From NCBI GenBank assembly GCA_900545995.1, contig URBM01000009.1, forward strand, positions 1 to 27,728: DNA of 27,728 bases, written 5' to 3'. The stretch comes from an uncultured Collinsella sp. Lineage in GTDB: Bacteria; Actinomycetota; Coriobacteriia; Coriobacteriales; Coriobacteriaceae. Positions 1 through 7,030 of the stretch are shown here, one piece after another (position 1 is the first letter of the stretch; every line of letters begins with the position of its first letter). Under the pieces are notes generated by a model that searched no databases, was not told the origin of the DNA, and saw nothing but the letters and a program-made list of their open reading frames with translations. The translations under genes were made by a program, and so were the position numbers.

Positions 1-42
1 CCTGAGATGTCTCGTGGGCTCGGAGATGTGTATAAGAGACAG
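1..42 (+). other. Nextera i7 index plus Read 2 adapter (non-genomic)
   Basis: Bases 9-42 equal the Illumina Nextera Read 2 transposase adapter, ending in the 19-bp mosaic end AGATGTGTATAAGAGACAG at 24-42. Bases 1-8 (CCTGAGAT) match, from memory, the i7 index of primer N715 as written in the adapter. This is library construction sequence left at a contig end. Reading frames opening inside it give the familiar artefact peptides that start MGSEMCIRDS and MSRGLGDVYKRQ, and these must not be annotated. Confidence 0.97.
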
Positions 43-673
43 CTCGGTGGGTACGCCCGAGGTCTACGAGGAGATCATCGCCTTCGCCCGCGAGCACGAC
101 CTGTTGATCGTCCACGACAACGCCTACTCGGACATCGTGTTCGACGGCGAGCCGGGCGGCAGCTTCCTCCAGTATCCCGGTGCGCTCGAGGTGGGCGTGG
201 AGTTCTTCTCGCTCTCCAAGTCGTTTAACGTCACCGGTGCCCGCATCGGCTTTTTGGTCGGTCGCGAGGACGTGGTCTCGGCCTTTGCCAAGCTGCGCAG
301 CCAGATCGACTTTGGCATGTTCTTCCCGATCCAGAAGGTGGCCATCGCCTGCCTCAACGGTCCGCGCGATGAGGTCGAGGCGCAGCGCCTGAAGTACCAG
401 GAGCGTCGCGATGCCCTGTGTGACGGCCTTGAGGGCCTGGGCTGGGAGCGCCCCAACGCGCATGGCTCCATGTTTGTGTGGGCTAAGCTCCCCGGGGGTC
501 GCACCGACTCGATGGCGTTTTGCGAGGAGCTCATGGAAAAGGCCGGTGTCGTCGTGACGCCGGGTGCGAGCTTTGGTCCTTCGGGTGAGGGACACGTGCG
601 CATGGCGCTGGTGCTGCCGCCCGATCAGATTGCTTTGGCTGTCGAGGCTATTCGCGAAGCGGGTCTGTATTAG
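43..673 (+). CDS. PLP-dependent aminotransferase, class I/II, 5'-truncated
   Basis: This is the C-terminal ~210 residues of a fold-type I aminotransferase; the N-terminus is lost at the contig end and replaced by adapter sequence. The motif HDNAYSD carries the PLP-binding Asp and Tyr. SLSKSFNVTGARIGF carries the Schiff-base Lys and the downstream phosphate-binding Arg. RMALVLP near the end holds the substrate-carboxylate Arg. The first genomic codon in frame is at 44. The pattern resembles the LL-diaminopimelate/alanine aminotransferase subgroup. Because acetylase-pathway dap genes lie nearby, an N-acetyl-DAP aminotransferase role is possible, but substrate cannot be read from this fragment. 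The stop TAG is at 671-673. Confidence 0.88.
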
Positions 674-820
674 GGATACGTTTCCGTGAGTCAATAGCTC
701 GAAACCGATTTCGTGCAGTTATTATACGAATTCTGCAAACAATTTCGGTAAACGGTCGATATTTGGCTGCAATAGGAGCATAATCAAAGTCCCGATTGGA
801 TGTATTGGGATTACGGCAAG

Positions 821-850
821 CCGCTCGGGTCGCCCTGGGCGGTTTGTTTG
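821..850 (+). terminator. Terminator-like hairpin in the ldh 5' region
   Basis: CCGCTCGGG (821-829) pairs with CCTGGGCGG (834-842), using two G-T pairs, around a TCGC loop, and is followed by TTTGTTTG. It lies only about 22 bases before the ldh start. It may end the aminotransferase transcript, or act as an attenuator in the ldh leader. No decisive -35/-10 pair was found in 674-820; a short inverted repeat CGAAA-CCGA-TTTCG sits at 700-713. Confidence 0.4.
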
Positions 851-872
851 TGGAGAGAGATGGGAGTTTGTA

Positions 873-1823
873 ATGGTTAACGAGAAGAAGGTCGCTATTG
901 TCGGCTGCGGTTTCGTCGGTTCGTCTTCGGCGTTCGCACTGATGCAGAGCGGCCTGTTCTCCGAGATGGTCCTCATCGACGTGGACAAGAACCGCGCCGA
1001 GGGCGAGGCCCTGGACATCGCGCACGGCATGACGTTTGCCGAGCCGATGAAGATTTACGCTGGCGATTACTCTGATGTCGCCGATGCCGCCATGATCGTC
1101 GTCACCGCTGGCGCCGCCCAGAAGCCCGGCGAGACCCGCCTGGACCTGGTCAACAAGAACGTCAGCATCTTTAAGTCCATTATTCCCGAGATTAAGAAGT
1201 CCGGCTTTGACGGCATCCTGCTCATCGTCTCCAACCCGGTCGATGTTCTGACCTATGCCGCCATCAAGATGTCCGGCCTGCCCGAGGGCCATGTCATCGG
1301 CTCCGGCACCGTGCTCGACACTGGCCGTCTGCAGCAGATGCTTGGTGCCCACGTCGAGGTTGACCCGCGCGATGTCCAGGCCTATGTCATGGGCGAGCAC
1401 GGCGACTCCGAGTTTGTCGCTTGGTCCAGCGCTCAGGTTGCTGGCGTTCCGCTGAACACCTTCTGCGAGCTTCACGGTCATCTGGAGCACGAGGCTGCCG
1501 AGAAGCGTATCGCCGAGGACGTCAAGAACTCCGCCTACACCATCATCGAGAAGAAGCACGCTACCTACTATGGCGTTGCCATGGCCGTCAAGCGCATCTG
1601 CACTGCCGTCATGCGCGATGAGCAGACCGTTCTGCCTGTCTCCTCGCTCATGGTGGGCGAGTATGGCCTGTCCGATCTGGCCATCTCCATGCCGACGGTC
1701 GTTGGCCGCGACGGCGTCGTCTGCCGCGTACCCGTGCCGCTGAACGATGACGAGCAGCATGAGCTCACCGCCTCCGCCAAGGCCCTCAAGGATATCATCG
1801 ACAGCGTCGACTTCTCCTGCTAA
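873..1823 (+). CDS. ldh: L-lactate dehydrogenase
   Basis: NAD-dependent reduction of pyruvate to L-lactate, the terminal step of lactic fermentation, cytosolic. The protein has 316 residues, the usual family length. The Rossmann motif GCGFVG is at 11-16. Substrate-loop Gln83 in AAQKPGETR favours lactate over malate dehydrogenase, which has Arg there. Arg89, Asp149 with Arg152 (LDTGR), and the catalytic His176 in GEHGDS are all present. The start is ATG 873, preceded by a purine-rich GAGAGATGGGAG. The gene appears monocistronic: a hairpin precedes it and a strong terminator follows 35 bases after the stop. A malate dehydrogenase is the main alternative and is disfavoured by Gln83. Confidence 0.95.
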   Translation: MVNEKKVAIVGCGFVGSSSAFALMQSGLFSEMVLIDVDKNRAEGEALDIAHGMTFAEPMKIYAGDYSDVADAAMIVVTAGAAQKPGETRLDLVNKNVSIFKSIIPEIKKSGFDGILLIVSNPVDVLTYAAIKMSGLPEGHVIGSGTVLDTGRLQQMLGAHVEVDPRDVQAYVMGEHGDSEFVAWSSAQVAGVPLNTFCELHGHLEHEAAEKRIAEDVKNSAYTIIEKKHATYYGVAMAVKRICTAVMRDEQTVLPVSSLMVGEYGLSDLAISMPTVVGRDGVVCRVPVPLNDDEQHELTASAKALKDIIDSVDFSC

Positions 1824-1857
1824 ATCAAGCTCTTTTGGGCAACAGACTACAATGAAA

Positions 1858-1890
1858 GGCGTCCGGGCCACACGGTCCGGGCGCCTTTTT
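1858..1890 (+). terminator. Rho-independent terminator after ldh
   Basis: A 12-bp stem, GGCGTCCGGGCC (1858-1869) with GGTCCGGGCGCC (1874-1885), including two G-T pairs, has an ACAC loop and is followed by five T residues. Confidence 0.9.
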
Positions 1891-1898
1891 GGTGCGAG

Positions 1899-1920
1899 GG
1901 GGTCAGGTTACTTTGCACCA
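1899..1920 (-). repeat. 22-bp inverted repeat, left copy
   Basis: The reverse strand reads TGGTGCAAAG, then TAACCTGACCCC. It matches the opposite-facing copy at 3116-3137 at 20 of 22 positions. The two copies enclose exactly one gene. See the findings for interpretation. Confidence 0.75.
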
Positions 1921-1950
1921 CCCCAATGCACCATAGTTGATGGGAGGGCC

Positions 1951-3111
1951 ATGTCGGATTCGCCTAATTTTTTGACCTATGCCCAGACGGCGTTTGATCC
2001 GTTTGAGGAACGGCCGTTCTGCGCGGTGGATAGCCTGGTCTTTGCGTGGTTGTCCTATTTGCGTTTGCCGGGTGATATGGCGGAGCTGACGAACTGGCAG
2101 GGCCTAGACGTACGCGAGCTGCTGCGCGCCGAGTGCTACCAAGACATGATTGGCGACCTGTGGGATCCGGAGGGGAGCCGTGCCCTGTTGGAGGCTGTGG
2201 CAGCAAGCCCTCGCTACCGTGGCGTTCGTGTTTGCGGCTATCGTAGCGTGAGTGATGCCGAGACAACGGAGCAGTTTGCAGCCATGGCGTTCCGGTTTCC
2301 GGCGGGGTTTAGCTATCTTTCCTTCCGGGGGACCGACAGCACGATTGTGGGCTGGAAAGAGGACTTTAACATGGCGTTCCGGTGTCCTGTGCCGGCCCAG
2401 GAATCCGCGGCGCGTTATGTGGACGAGGCGGCGGATGCGATTGACGGGCCGCTTTTGTGCGGAGGTCATTCCAAGGGTGGAAACCTTGCGGTGTACGGTG
2501 CGGCGATGTGCTCCGATGTCGCTCGTGAGCGAATCGAACGGGCGTATTCCCATGATGGTCCGGGCTTCGTCGAGGAGTTTCTGAACGGCAACGCCTTTGC
2601 CGATCTTTCCGGTAGAATCGACAAGACGCTACCTCGGTCGTCGATTTTTGGCATGATGTTCGAGACACAGGAGGACTATGCCATCGTCGAGAGCACCGAG
2701 TTCAGCCTGCTGCAGCACAATCCCTTTAGCTGGGTGGTTGATGGTCGCGACTTCGTGTACTGTGAGCGCCTGTCCGCCGGTGCTCGATACGTTGATGGCT
2801 CCATTCGCGAGATGCTGCTTGCGGTGTCGCCTAGCGAGCGCGAGCGTTTTGTAGATGCGTTGTTCTCCGTGTTTGAGGCTACGGGTGCTGAGCGGTTTGC
2901 GGATATCGCTGGGAATCTGCGCGAGAGCCTGCCCGTGATGCTCCAGGCTGCGCAAGGCTTTGACAAGGATACGCGACGCTTTGTCTCGCAGACCATCGCG
3001 GCAATCCTAAAATGCGCGCTGCTGCCCAAACGACCCCAGATCGACATGCCCGCAGCCGGTAAGAGTTTGGCAGAACAACTCGAGGCGTGGCAGTCCGAGC
3101 TCCTGCGCTAG
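1951..3111 (+). CDS. DUF2974 (Mbeg1-like) alpha/beta-hydrolase family protein
   Basis: A 386-residue protein with a lipase-like core. FRGTD at 125-129 resembles the oxyanion region of class 3 lipases. GHSKGG at 172-177 is the nucleophile elbow, with Ser174 as predicted nucleophile. These features fit the DUF2974/Mbeg1-like family; the substrate is unknown. There is no signal peptide, so it is probably cytosolic. An open frame extends upstream to 1747 through the ldh end and terminator, but ATG 1951 preceded by GGGAGG is the credible start. The gene stands alone between two inverted 22-bp repeats, which raises the possibility that it was inserted as a cassette. Confidence 0.8.
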   Translation: MSDSPNFLTYAQTAFDPFEERPFCAVDSLVFAWLSYLRLPGDMAELTNWQGLDVRELLRAECYQDMIGDLWDPEGSRALLEAVAASPRYRGVRVCGYRSVSDAETTEQFAAMAFRFPAGFSYLSFRGTDSTIVGWKEDFNMAFRCPVPAQESAARYVDEAADAIDGPLLCGGHSKGGNLAVYGAAMCSDVARERIERAYSHDGPGFVEEFLNGNAFADLSGRIDKTLPRSSIFGMMFETQEDYAIVESTEFSLLQHNPFSWVVDGRDFVYCERLSAGARYVDGSIREMLLAVSPSERERFVDALFSVFEATGAERFADIAGNLRESLPVMLQAAQGFDKDTRRFVSQTIAAILKCALLPKRPQIDMPAAGKSLAEQLEAWQSELLR

Positions 3112-3115
3112 TCAT

Positions 3116-3137
3116 TGGTGCAAAGCAACCTGTCCCC
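3116..3137 (+). repeat. 22-bp inverted repeat, right copy
   Basis: TGGTGCAAAG followed by CAACCTGTCCCC begins four bases after the DUF2974 stop. It is the inverted partner of 1899-1920 (20/22). Its complement begins GGGGACAGG, a motif also seen in the hairpins near 17780 and 20403. Confidence 0.75.
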
Positions 3138-3213
3138 GATGCGCCAATCTTCGATGCGCTTGGGGCGGGTTCGACCGCTATACTGATTCGTGCTCAATTC
3201 GATCTAGAACGGA

Positions 3214-4227
3214 ATGCCGTATATGAAAATCAATCACGCGATTCTGCATATCCTGGACTTTGACTCTGCCGTCAACGTCATGAGCCAGCGCGAGCTCGAT
3301 ATCGAGAGCCGTACCGTGCGTAATTTCGTAACCACGCACCTGCGGCGCGCTCGTACCTCGGCTGATAACAAGCGTGCCACGTTTGCCGAGAACTCCGCAT
3401 TCGGCGGCGAGCTCAAGGGCTATTTCTTTGGCGAGCGCGAGTTCGTGGACCTGTCGCAGCAGATTGCGGAGTTTATCTCCTCCGAGCTCACCAAAGCCGA
3501 GAAAGCCGAGTCTACCGATGTGCTCGTGGCTGATTTTGACGACGATGAGGATGCCCGCTGGTTTGCCGTGATGCTGCTGGGCTCCAAGCAGGCTTTTATG
3601 CACGAGGTGGGTCGCGAAGAGGGCGAGGTGCGCAACGACATTGCGCGCCACTACGCCATTCTGCCGAATCCCTCGCAAAAGGTGCCGAGCTATGCAATCG
3701 TGCGTGCAAGCACCATGGAGATCGGCTATGTGGATAAGAAGCGCAAGATTGCCGGCGAGGATCGCATGCTCATTCCCGATGGCCTGCTGCAGTGCGACAC
3801 GGGGGTATCGGGCAAGGAGGTCATCGACACCGTGACGCGTGTGGTCGAGGAAGTCGCCGAGGAGCACGGTGCCAACACGGCTGTAGCACTCGCCAAGGTT
3901 AAGGCTGCTGTTGCCGAGAAAGTTGAGGATGACGAGGAACTGCCCCCTTGGGATATCGTCGATGAGGTCTTTGAGGACGAGCCGGTCATCAAGGAGAGCG
4001 TGCGCGCGGCACTGACCGAGGAGAAGGTTCCCGAGCGCGTGCCCGTGGAGCGCAAGCAGGTCGAGCGCGCTGCCGTGCGCAATCACAAGATTCGCACCGA
4101 CACGGGCATCGAGATTAGCTTCCCGGCCGAGATGGGTTCGAACTCCGAGTACATCGAGTTCGTCAACGAGCCCAACGGCCTCATCTCCATCGAGCTCAAG
4201 AACATCGGAAGCATCGAGAATCGATAG
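3214..4227 (+). CDS. 37-kDa nucleoid-associated protein, NdpA/YejK family
   Basis: A 337-residue protein similar in length and layout to E. coli YejK (335 residues), a protein that binds the nucleoid. The N-terminus MKINHAILHILDF and the central block with a conserved acidic stretch are typical of the family. The middle-to-C-terminal part is rich in Glu and Lys and probably helical. Two in-frame starts exist, ATG 3214 and ATG 3223; the Shine-Dalgarno GAACGGA fits the second slightly better. A TATACT -10 candidate lies at 3179-3184 without a clear -35. The gene is followed after five bases by a small ORF, suggesting an operon. The molecular role beyond nucleoid association is not established. 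Confidence 0.82.
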   Translation: MPYMKINHAILHILDFDSAVNVMSQRELDIESRTVRNFVTTHLRRARTSADNKRATFAENSAFGGELKGYFFGEREFVDLSQQIAEFISSELTKAEKAESTDVLVADFDDDEDARWFAVMLLGSKQAFMHEVGREEGEVRNDIARHYAILPNPSQKVPSYAIVRASTMEIGYVDKKRKIAGEDRMLIPDGLLQCDTGVSGKEVIDTVTRVVEEVAEEHGANTAVALAKVKAAVAEKVEDDEELPPWDIVDEVFEDEPVIKESVRAALTEEKVPERVPVERKQVERAAVRNHKIRTDTGIEISFPAEMGSNSEYIEFVNEPNGLISIELKNIGSIENR

Positions 4228-4232
4228 ATACC

Positions 4233-4424
4233 GTGATTATCGACTATGCTGCCTATGAGGAAATGTACGGCGCGCTGCAGTGTCTACGCGAACTTGAGAT
4301 TAATCGCATCGCGGCGGATCGAATCAAGAACGGTCCGCACGAGTTCATTCCGTTTGAGGACGCCTTAACTCCTGAGGAGCTCATGGAGTTTGAGTCAATG
4401 GATTCTGATGCGATTTCTGACTGA
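4233..4424 (+). CDS. Small acidic hypothetical protein
   Basis: A 63-residue acidic protein with a GTG start, beginning five bases after the NdpA-type gene and ending just before a good terminator, so the two are probably co-transcribed. I do not recognise the family. It is predicted mostly helical, with an acidic tail ending DSDAISD. There is no transmembrane segment or signal peptide. Size and charge would suit a protein partner or inhibitor of the basic or DNA-binding neighbour, but that is inference only. A shorter start at ATG 4263 is possible. Confidence 0.65.
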   Translation: MIIDYAAYEEMYGALQCLRELEINRIAADRIKNGPHEFIPFEDALTPEELMEFESMDSDAISD

Positions 4425-4434
4425 GATGAAGAAG

Positions 4435-4464
4435 GCCGAAGTCCTTTGGGGCTTCGGCTTTCTT
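4435..4464 (+). terminator. Rho-independent terminator
   Basis: GCCGAAGTCC (4435-4444) pairs with GGGCTTCGGC (4449-4458) around TTTG and is followed by TTTC TTG. It closes the NdpA/small ORF unit. Confidence 0.8.
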
Positions 4465-4544
4465 GCTCGTGGATGAATTACTCCGCAAGTTGAGCATGCG
4501 TCAGCGAAAACGCCCTAGAGCGAGCAAGGTGACGTGAAAGAGGA

Positions 4545-4569
4545 GGGCATTGACCTTCTGGTCATGCCC
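4545..4569. other. Intergenic hairpin
   Basis: GGGCATTGACC and GGTCATGCCC pair with one bulged base around TTCT. There is no T-run on either side. It lies between two converging units (4233-4424 forward, dapH reverse), so a transcript-end or REP-like role is possible. Confidence 0.5.
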
Positions 4570-4618
4570 GACGATTGAACGTCAGATTGCCGTTCTGGGG
4601 CGTTTGCAGCGTCGAGGC

Positions 4619-4646
4619 GTTACGCGGTTTGGTAAAACCGCGTAAC
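4619..4646 (-). terminator. Perfect 12-bp hairpin after dapH
   Basis: GTTACGCGGTTT (4619-4630) and AAACCGCGTAAC (4635-4646) form a perfect stem with a four-base loop directly after the dapH stop. There is no downstream T-run on the reverse strand, so it is either a weak terminator or a 3'-end stabiliser. Confidence 0.5.
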
Positions 4647-4647
4647 C

Positions 4648-5367
4648 TTAAAGTTGGCGCAGGCCCTCTTCCAGGCCGGTCTTGCTGTCGGTCTTCTCGT
4701 CGCGCATCTTGATGGCGCGGGCGGGGACACCGGCCACGACGGCGCCGGCGGGGACGTCCTCGACGCACACGGCGCCGGCGGCAACTACAGCACCCTTGCC
4801 CACGTGCACGCCTTCCAGGACCACGGCGTTTGCGCCGATCATGACATCGTCCTCGATGATGACGGGCGTGGCGCTGGCGGGCTCCACAACGCCTGCCAGC
4901 ACGGTGCCGGCGCCGATGTGGCAGTTCTTGCCCACGGTGGCGCGACCGCCCAGCACGGCGCCCATATCGATCATGGAACCCTCGCCGATAACGGAGCCGA
5001 TGTTGATGATGGCGCCCATCATGATGACGGCACGGTCGCCAATCTCGACGCGGTCGCGGATGATCGCGCCCGGCTCGATGCGGGCGTTGATGCCCTTAAG
5101 GTCGAGCATGGGCACGGCGGAGTTGCGGCAATCGTTTTCAACGTCGTAGTAATCGATGGAATCGGCATTGGCGTCCAGGATGGTCTTGAGCTCGTCCCAG
5201 TCGCCAAAGACGGTCTTGCCGCGACGGCCGCCGTAGACATGTGCGTCGCCCCAGGCAACCTTCATGCCCGGCTTCTCGCGCACGTACAGCTTGACGGGCG
5301 TCTTTTTGGGCGCGGTGGCGATGTAGTTGATAATCTCCTGTGCATCCATCTCGGCTGCGTTGCTCAT
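4648..5367 (-). CDS. dapH: 2,3,4,5-tetrahydropyridine-2,6-dicarboxylate N-acetyltransferase
   Basis: DapH acetylates tetrahydrodipicolinate with acetyl-CoA in the acetylase branch of lysine/DAP synthesis. At 239 residues it matches the DapH type of Gram-positives rather than the longer succinylase DapD. The N-terminal domain, with [16 protein letters not shown], precedes a left-handed beta-helix of hexapeptide repeats from about residue 95 to 215 ([19 protein letters not shown] is one stretch). It is the last gene of the leftward lysA-dapA, dapB, dapH unit, starting 39 bases after dapB, and is presumably controlled by the lysine riboswitch upstream. AGGAGAGA lies before the ATG. Confidence 0.93.
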   Translation of the reverse strand: MSNAAEMDAQEIINYIATAPKKTPVKLYVREKPGMKVAWGDAHVYGGRRGKTVFGDWDELKTILDANADSIDYYDVENDCRNSAVPMLDLKGINARIEPGAIIRDRVEIGDRAVIMMGAIINIGSVIGEGSMIDMGAVLGGRATVGKNCHIGAGTVLAGVVEPASATPVIIEDDVMIGANAVVLEGVHVGKGAVVAAGAVCVEDVPAGAVVAGVPARAIKMRDEKTDSKTGLEEGLRQL

Positions 5368-5406
5368 TTGCTATCTCTCCTTTGGGTGGATTCGGTTGAT
5401 ACCTGG

Positions 5407-6147
5407 TTAGGCAAACATGACCTTGTCGAACGTATAGAAGCCGGGTTCGCGGGTGACGAGCTTCTGCGCGGCTGCCAAGGCGCCGTTGACAAAGATCTGA
5501 CGGCTCGTGGCGCGGTGGGTGAGCGTGACCTCCTCGTCCTGGCCAAAGAAGCTCACCTCGTGCACGCCGGCGACGGTGCCGCCGCGCAGCGAGTGCATAC
5601 CGATTTCCTTGGGATCGCGTGCTCCGCACATACCCTCGCGGCCATAGACGGGGTGGTAGCCTGCCTCGGGCTCGGCTTCGACGACGGCGTCGAGCAGTAG
5701 CTTGGCAGTGCCGCTGGGGGCGTCGACCTTTTGGTTGTGGTGCGTCTCGACGATTTCGCAGTCAAAGCCGGGCAGCTCGCGTGTAGCCTGCGCTACCAGA
5801 TGGCGCAGGGCTGCGATACCGATGGAGTAATTGCCCGAGTGCATAACGCGGGTGTTCTGGCCCAGCTCACGCAGGCGGTCCATCTGCTCGGGGGTGTAGC
5901 CTGTGGTGCCTGAGACCAACGCCGCGCCCGTGCGCTCGACATAGGCGACGACGGCGTCGAAGGTCGCGACGTTCGAGAAGTCGATGATGACGTCGGCAGC
6001 CGGTGCGTTCTCGAGCTCGCTCAAATCGAAGCCAATCTGGGCCACGATATCAAAAACGGGCTGCCCGGCGGCGTCGACAATGCCTTCGGCGGTAGTGCGG
6101 ATGAGCGAGCCCATGCGGCCCGTTCCCATAATGACGGTCTTAATCAA
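5407..6147 (-). CDS. dapB: 4-hydroxy-tetrahydrodipicolinate reductase
   Basis: DapB reduces hydroxy-tetrahydrodipicolinate with NAD(P)H, the second dedicated step of the DAP pathway. The protein has 246 residues, the expected length. The nucleotide-binding motif GTGRMG is at 8-13. The signature ETHHNQKVDAPSGTA is at 134-148, with catalytic His136/His137 and Lys140. The start ATG overlaps the stop of the upstream dapA frame by eight bases, indicating translational coupling. Confidence 0.96.
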   Translation of the reverse strand: MIKTVIMGTGRMGSLIRTTAEGIVDAAGQPVFDIVAQIGFDLSELENAPAADVIIDFSNVATFDAVVAYVERTGAALVSGTTGYTPEQMDRLRELGQNTRVMHSGNYSIGIAALRHLVAQATRELPGFDCEIVETHHNQKVDAPSGTAKLLLDAVVEAEPEAGYHPVYGREGMCGARDPKEIGMHSLRGGTVAGVHEVSFFGQDEEVTLTHRATSRQIFVNGALAAAQKLVTREPGFYTFDKVMFA

Positions 6148-7030
6148 GTAGACCAGCTCCCTTCAGAGCATCGGTAAGTGCGGCTCGCGTGTCGTCTGCC
6201 ATGGGGCACAGCGGCATACGGTAGTTTGCCTCGATCATGCCCATCTGGGCGAGCGCTTCCTTGACGGGGATGGGGTTGACCTCGCTAAAGAGGGCGTTGA
6301 TGAGCGGCTGGCCGGCAATCTGGATATCGCGGGCGCGCGCTACGTCGCCGTCCAGATAAGCGCGGCACATGTCGTGTACAAGCTGCGGCTGCACGTCGGC
6401 CCACACGCTGATGGTGCCCGAAGCGCCCAGGCTCATGAGCGGCACTGTGAGTGCATCCTCGCCCGAGTACATGCGGAAATCGTCGGACAGCAGGTGGGCG
6501 ATCTTGGCCGCGTAGGCGACGTTGCCCGAGGCCTCCTTGATGCCCATGATGTTGGGGTGCGCGGCTAGGCGCTCTACGTTGCGCTCGCTGATACCGCAGC
6601 CGCAGCGGCCGGGGATGTTGTACAGGATGCAGGGGATGTCAACGGCATCGGCGACGGTCTTAAAGTGCTGATAGATACCCTCTTCGTTGGACTTGTTGTA
6701 GTAGGGGGTAATGAGCAGCAGGCCGTCGGCTCCCAAGCCCTGGTAAGTAAGCGACTTGGTGAGCATGGTCTGCGTGGAGTTGGAGCCTGAGCCGGCGATG
6801 ACGGGGACGCGTCCTGCGACCTGCTTGACCACGGCGGCGACGACGGAGTTGTCCTCGTCATCGGTCATCGTGGCGCTCTCGCCGGTGGTGCCCAGGGTGA
6901 GAATGGCGTCGGTGCCATTTTGCAAGTGGAAATCGATAAGGCGCTCGAGCGCGTCAAAGTCGACACTGCCGTCCTTTTTAAACGGCGTAACCAGGGCGAC
7001 GATTGAGCCCTCGAGATTGCGGATGTCCAT
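6140..7030 (-). CDS. dapA: Internal in-frame start for stand-alone DapA
   Basis: ATG at 7030 lies in frame inside the fused gene and is preceded on the reverse strand by AAGGAG with a six-base spacer, an excellent Shine-Dalgarno. Initiation here would give a 296-residue 4-hydroxy-tetrahydrodipicolinate synthase of normal length (TTGES near 48-52, Tyr137, Lys165). This suggests either that two products are made from the locus, or that the fusion arose by loss of the lysA stop codon in a pair of formerly separate genes. It is listed as an alternative product, not a second locus. Confidence 0.7.
   Translation of the reverse strand: MDIRNLEGSIVALVTPFKKDGSVDFDALERLIDFHLQNGTDAILTLGTTGESATMTDDEDNSVVAAVVKQVAGRVPVIAGSGSNSTQTMLTKSLTYQGLGADGLLLITPYYNKSNEEGIYQHFKTVADAVDIPCILYNIPGRCGCGISERNVERLAAHPNIMGIKEASGNVAYAAKIAHLLSDDFRMYSGEDALTVPLMSLGASGTISVWADVQPQLVHDMCRAYLDGDVARARDIQIAGQPLINALFSEVNPIPVKEALAQMGMIEANYRMPLCPMADDTRAALTDALKGAGLLD

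Noticed and set aside
7..228. Short forward ORFs opening inside the first 42 bases
   Set aside because: Their N-termini are translated Nextera adapter; only the frame continuing as the aminotransferase from base 44 is genomic.
648..1871. 407-codon reverse frame opposite ldh
   Set aside because: Shadow of a clear L-lactate dehydrogenase; no domain and no ribosome binding site.
1747..1950. N-terminal extension of the DUF2974 protein into ldh
   Set aside because: It would cross the ldh terminator and has a Ser/Pro-rich non-coding look; ATG 1951 with GGGAGG is preferred.
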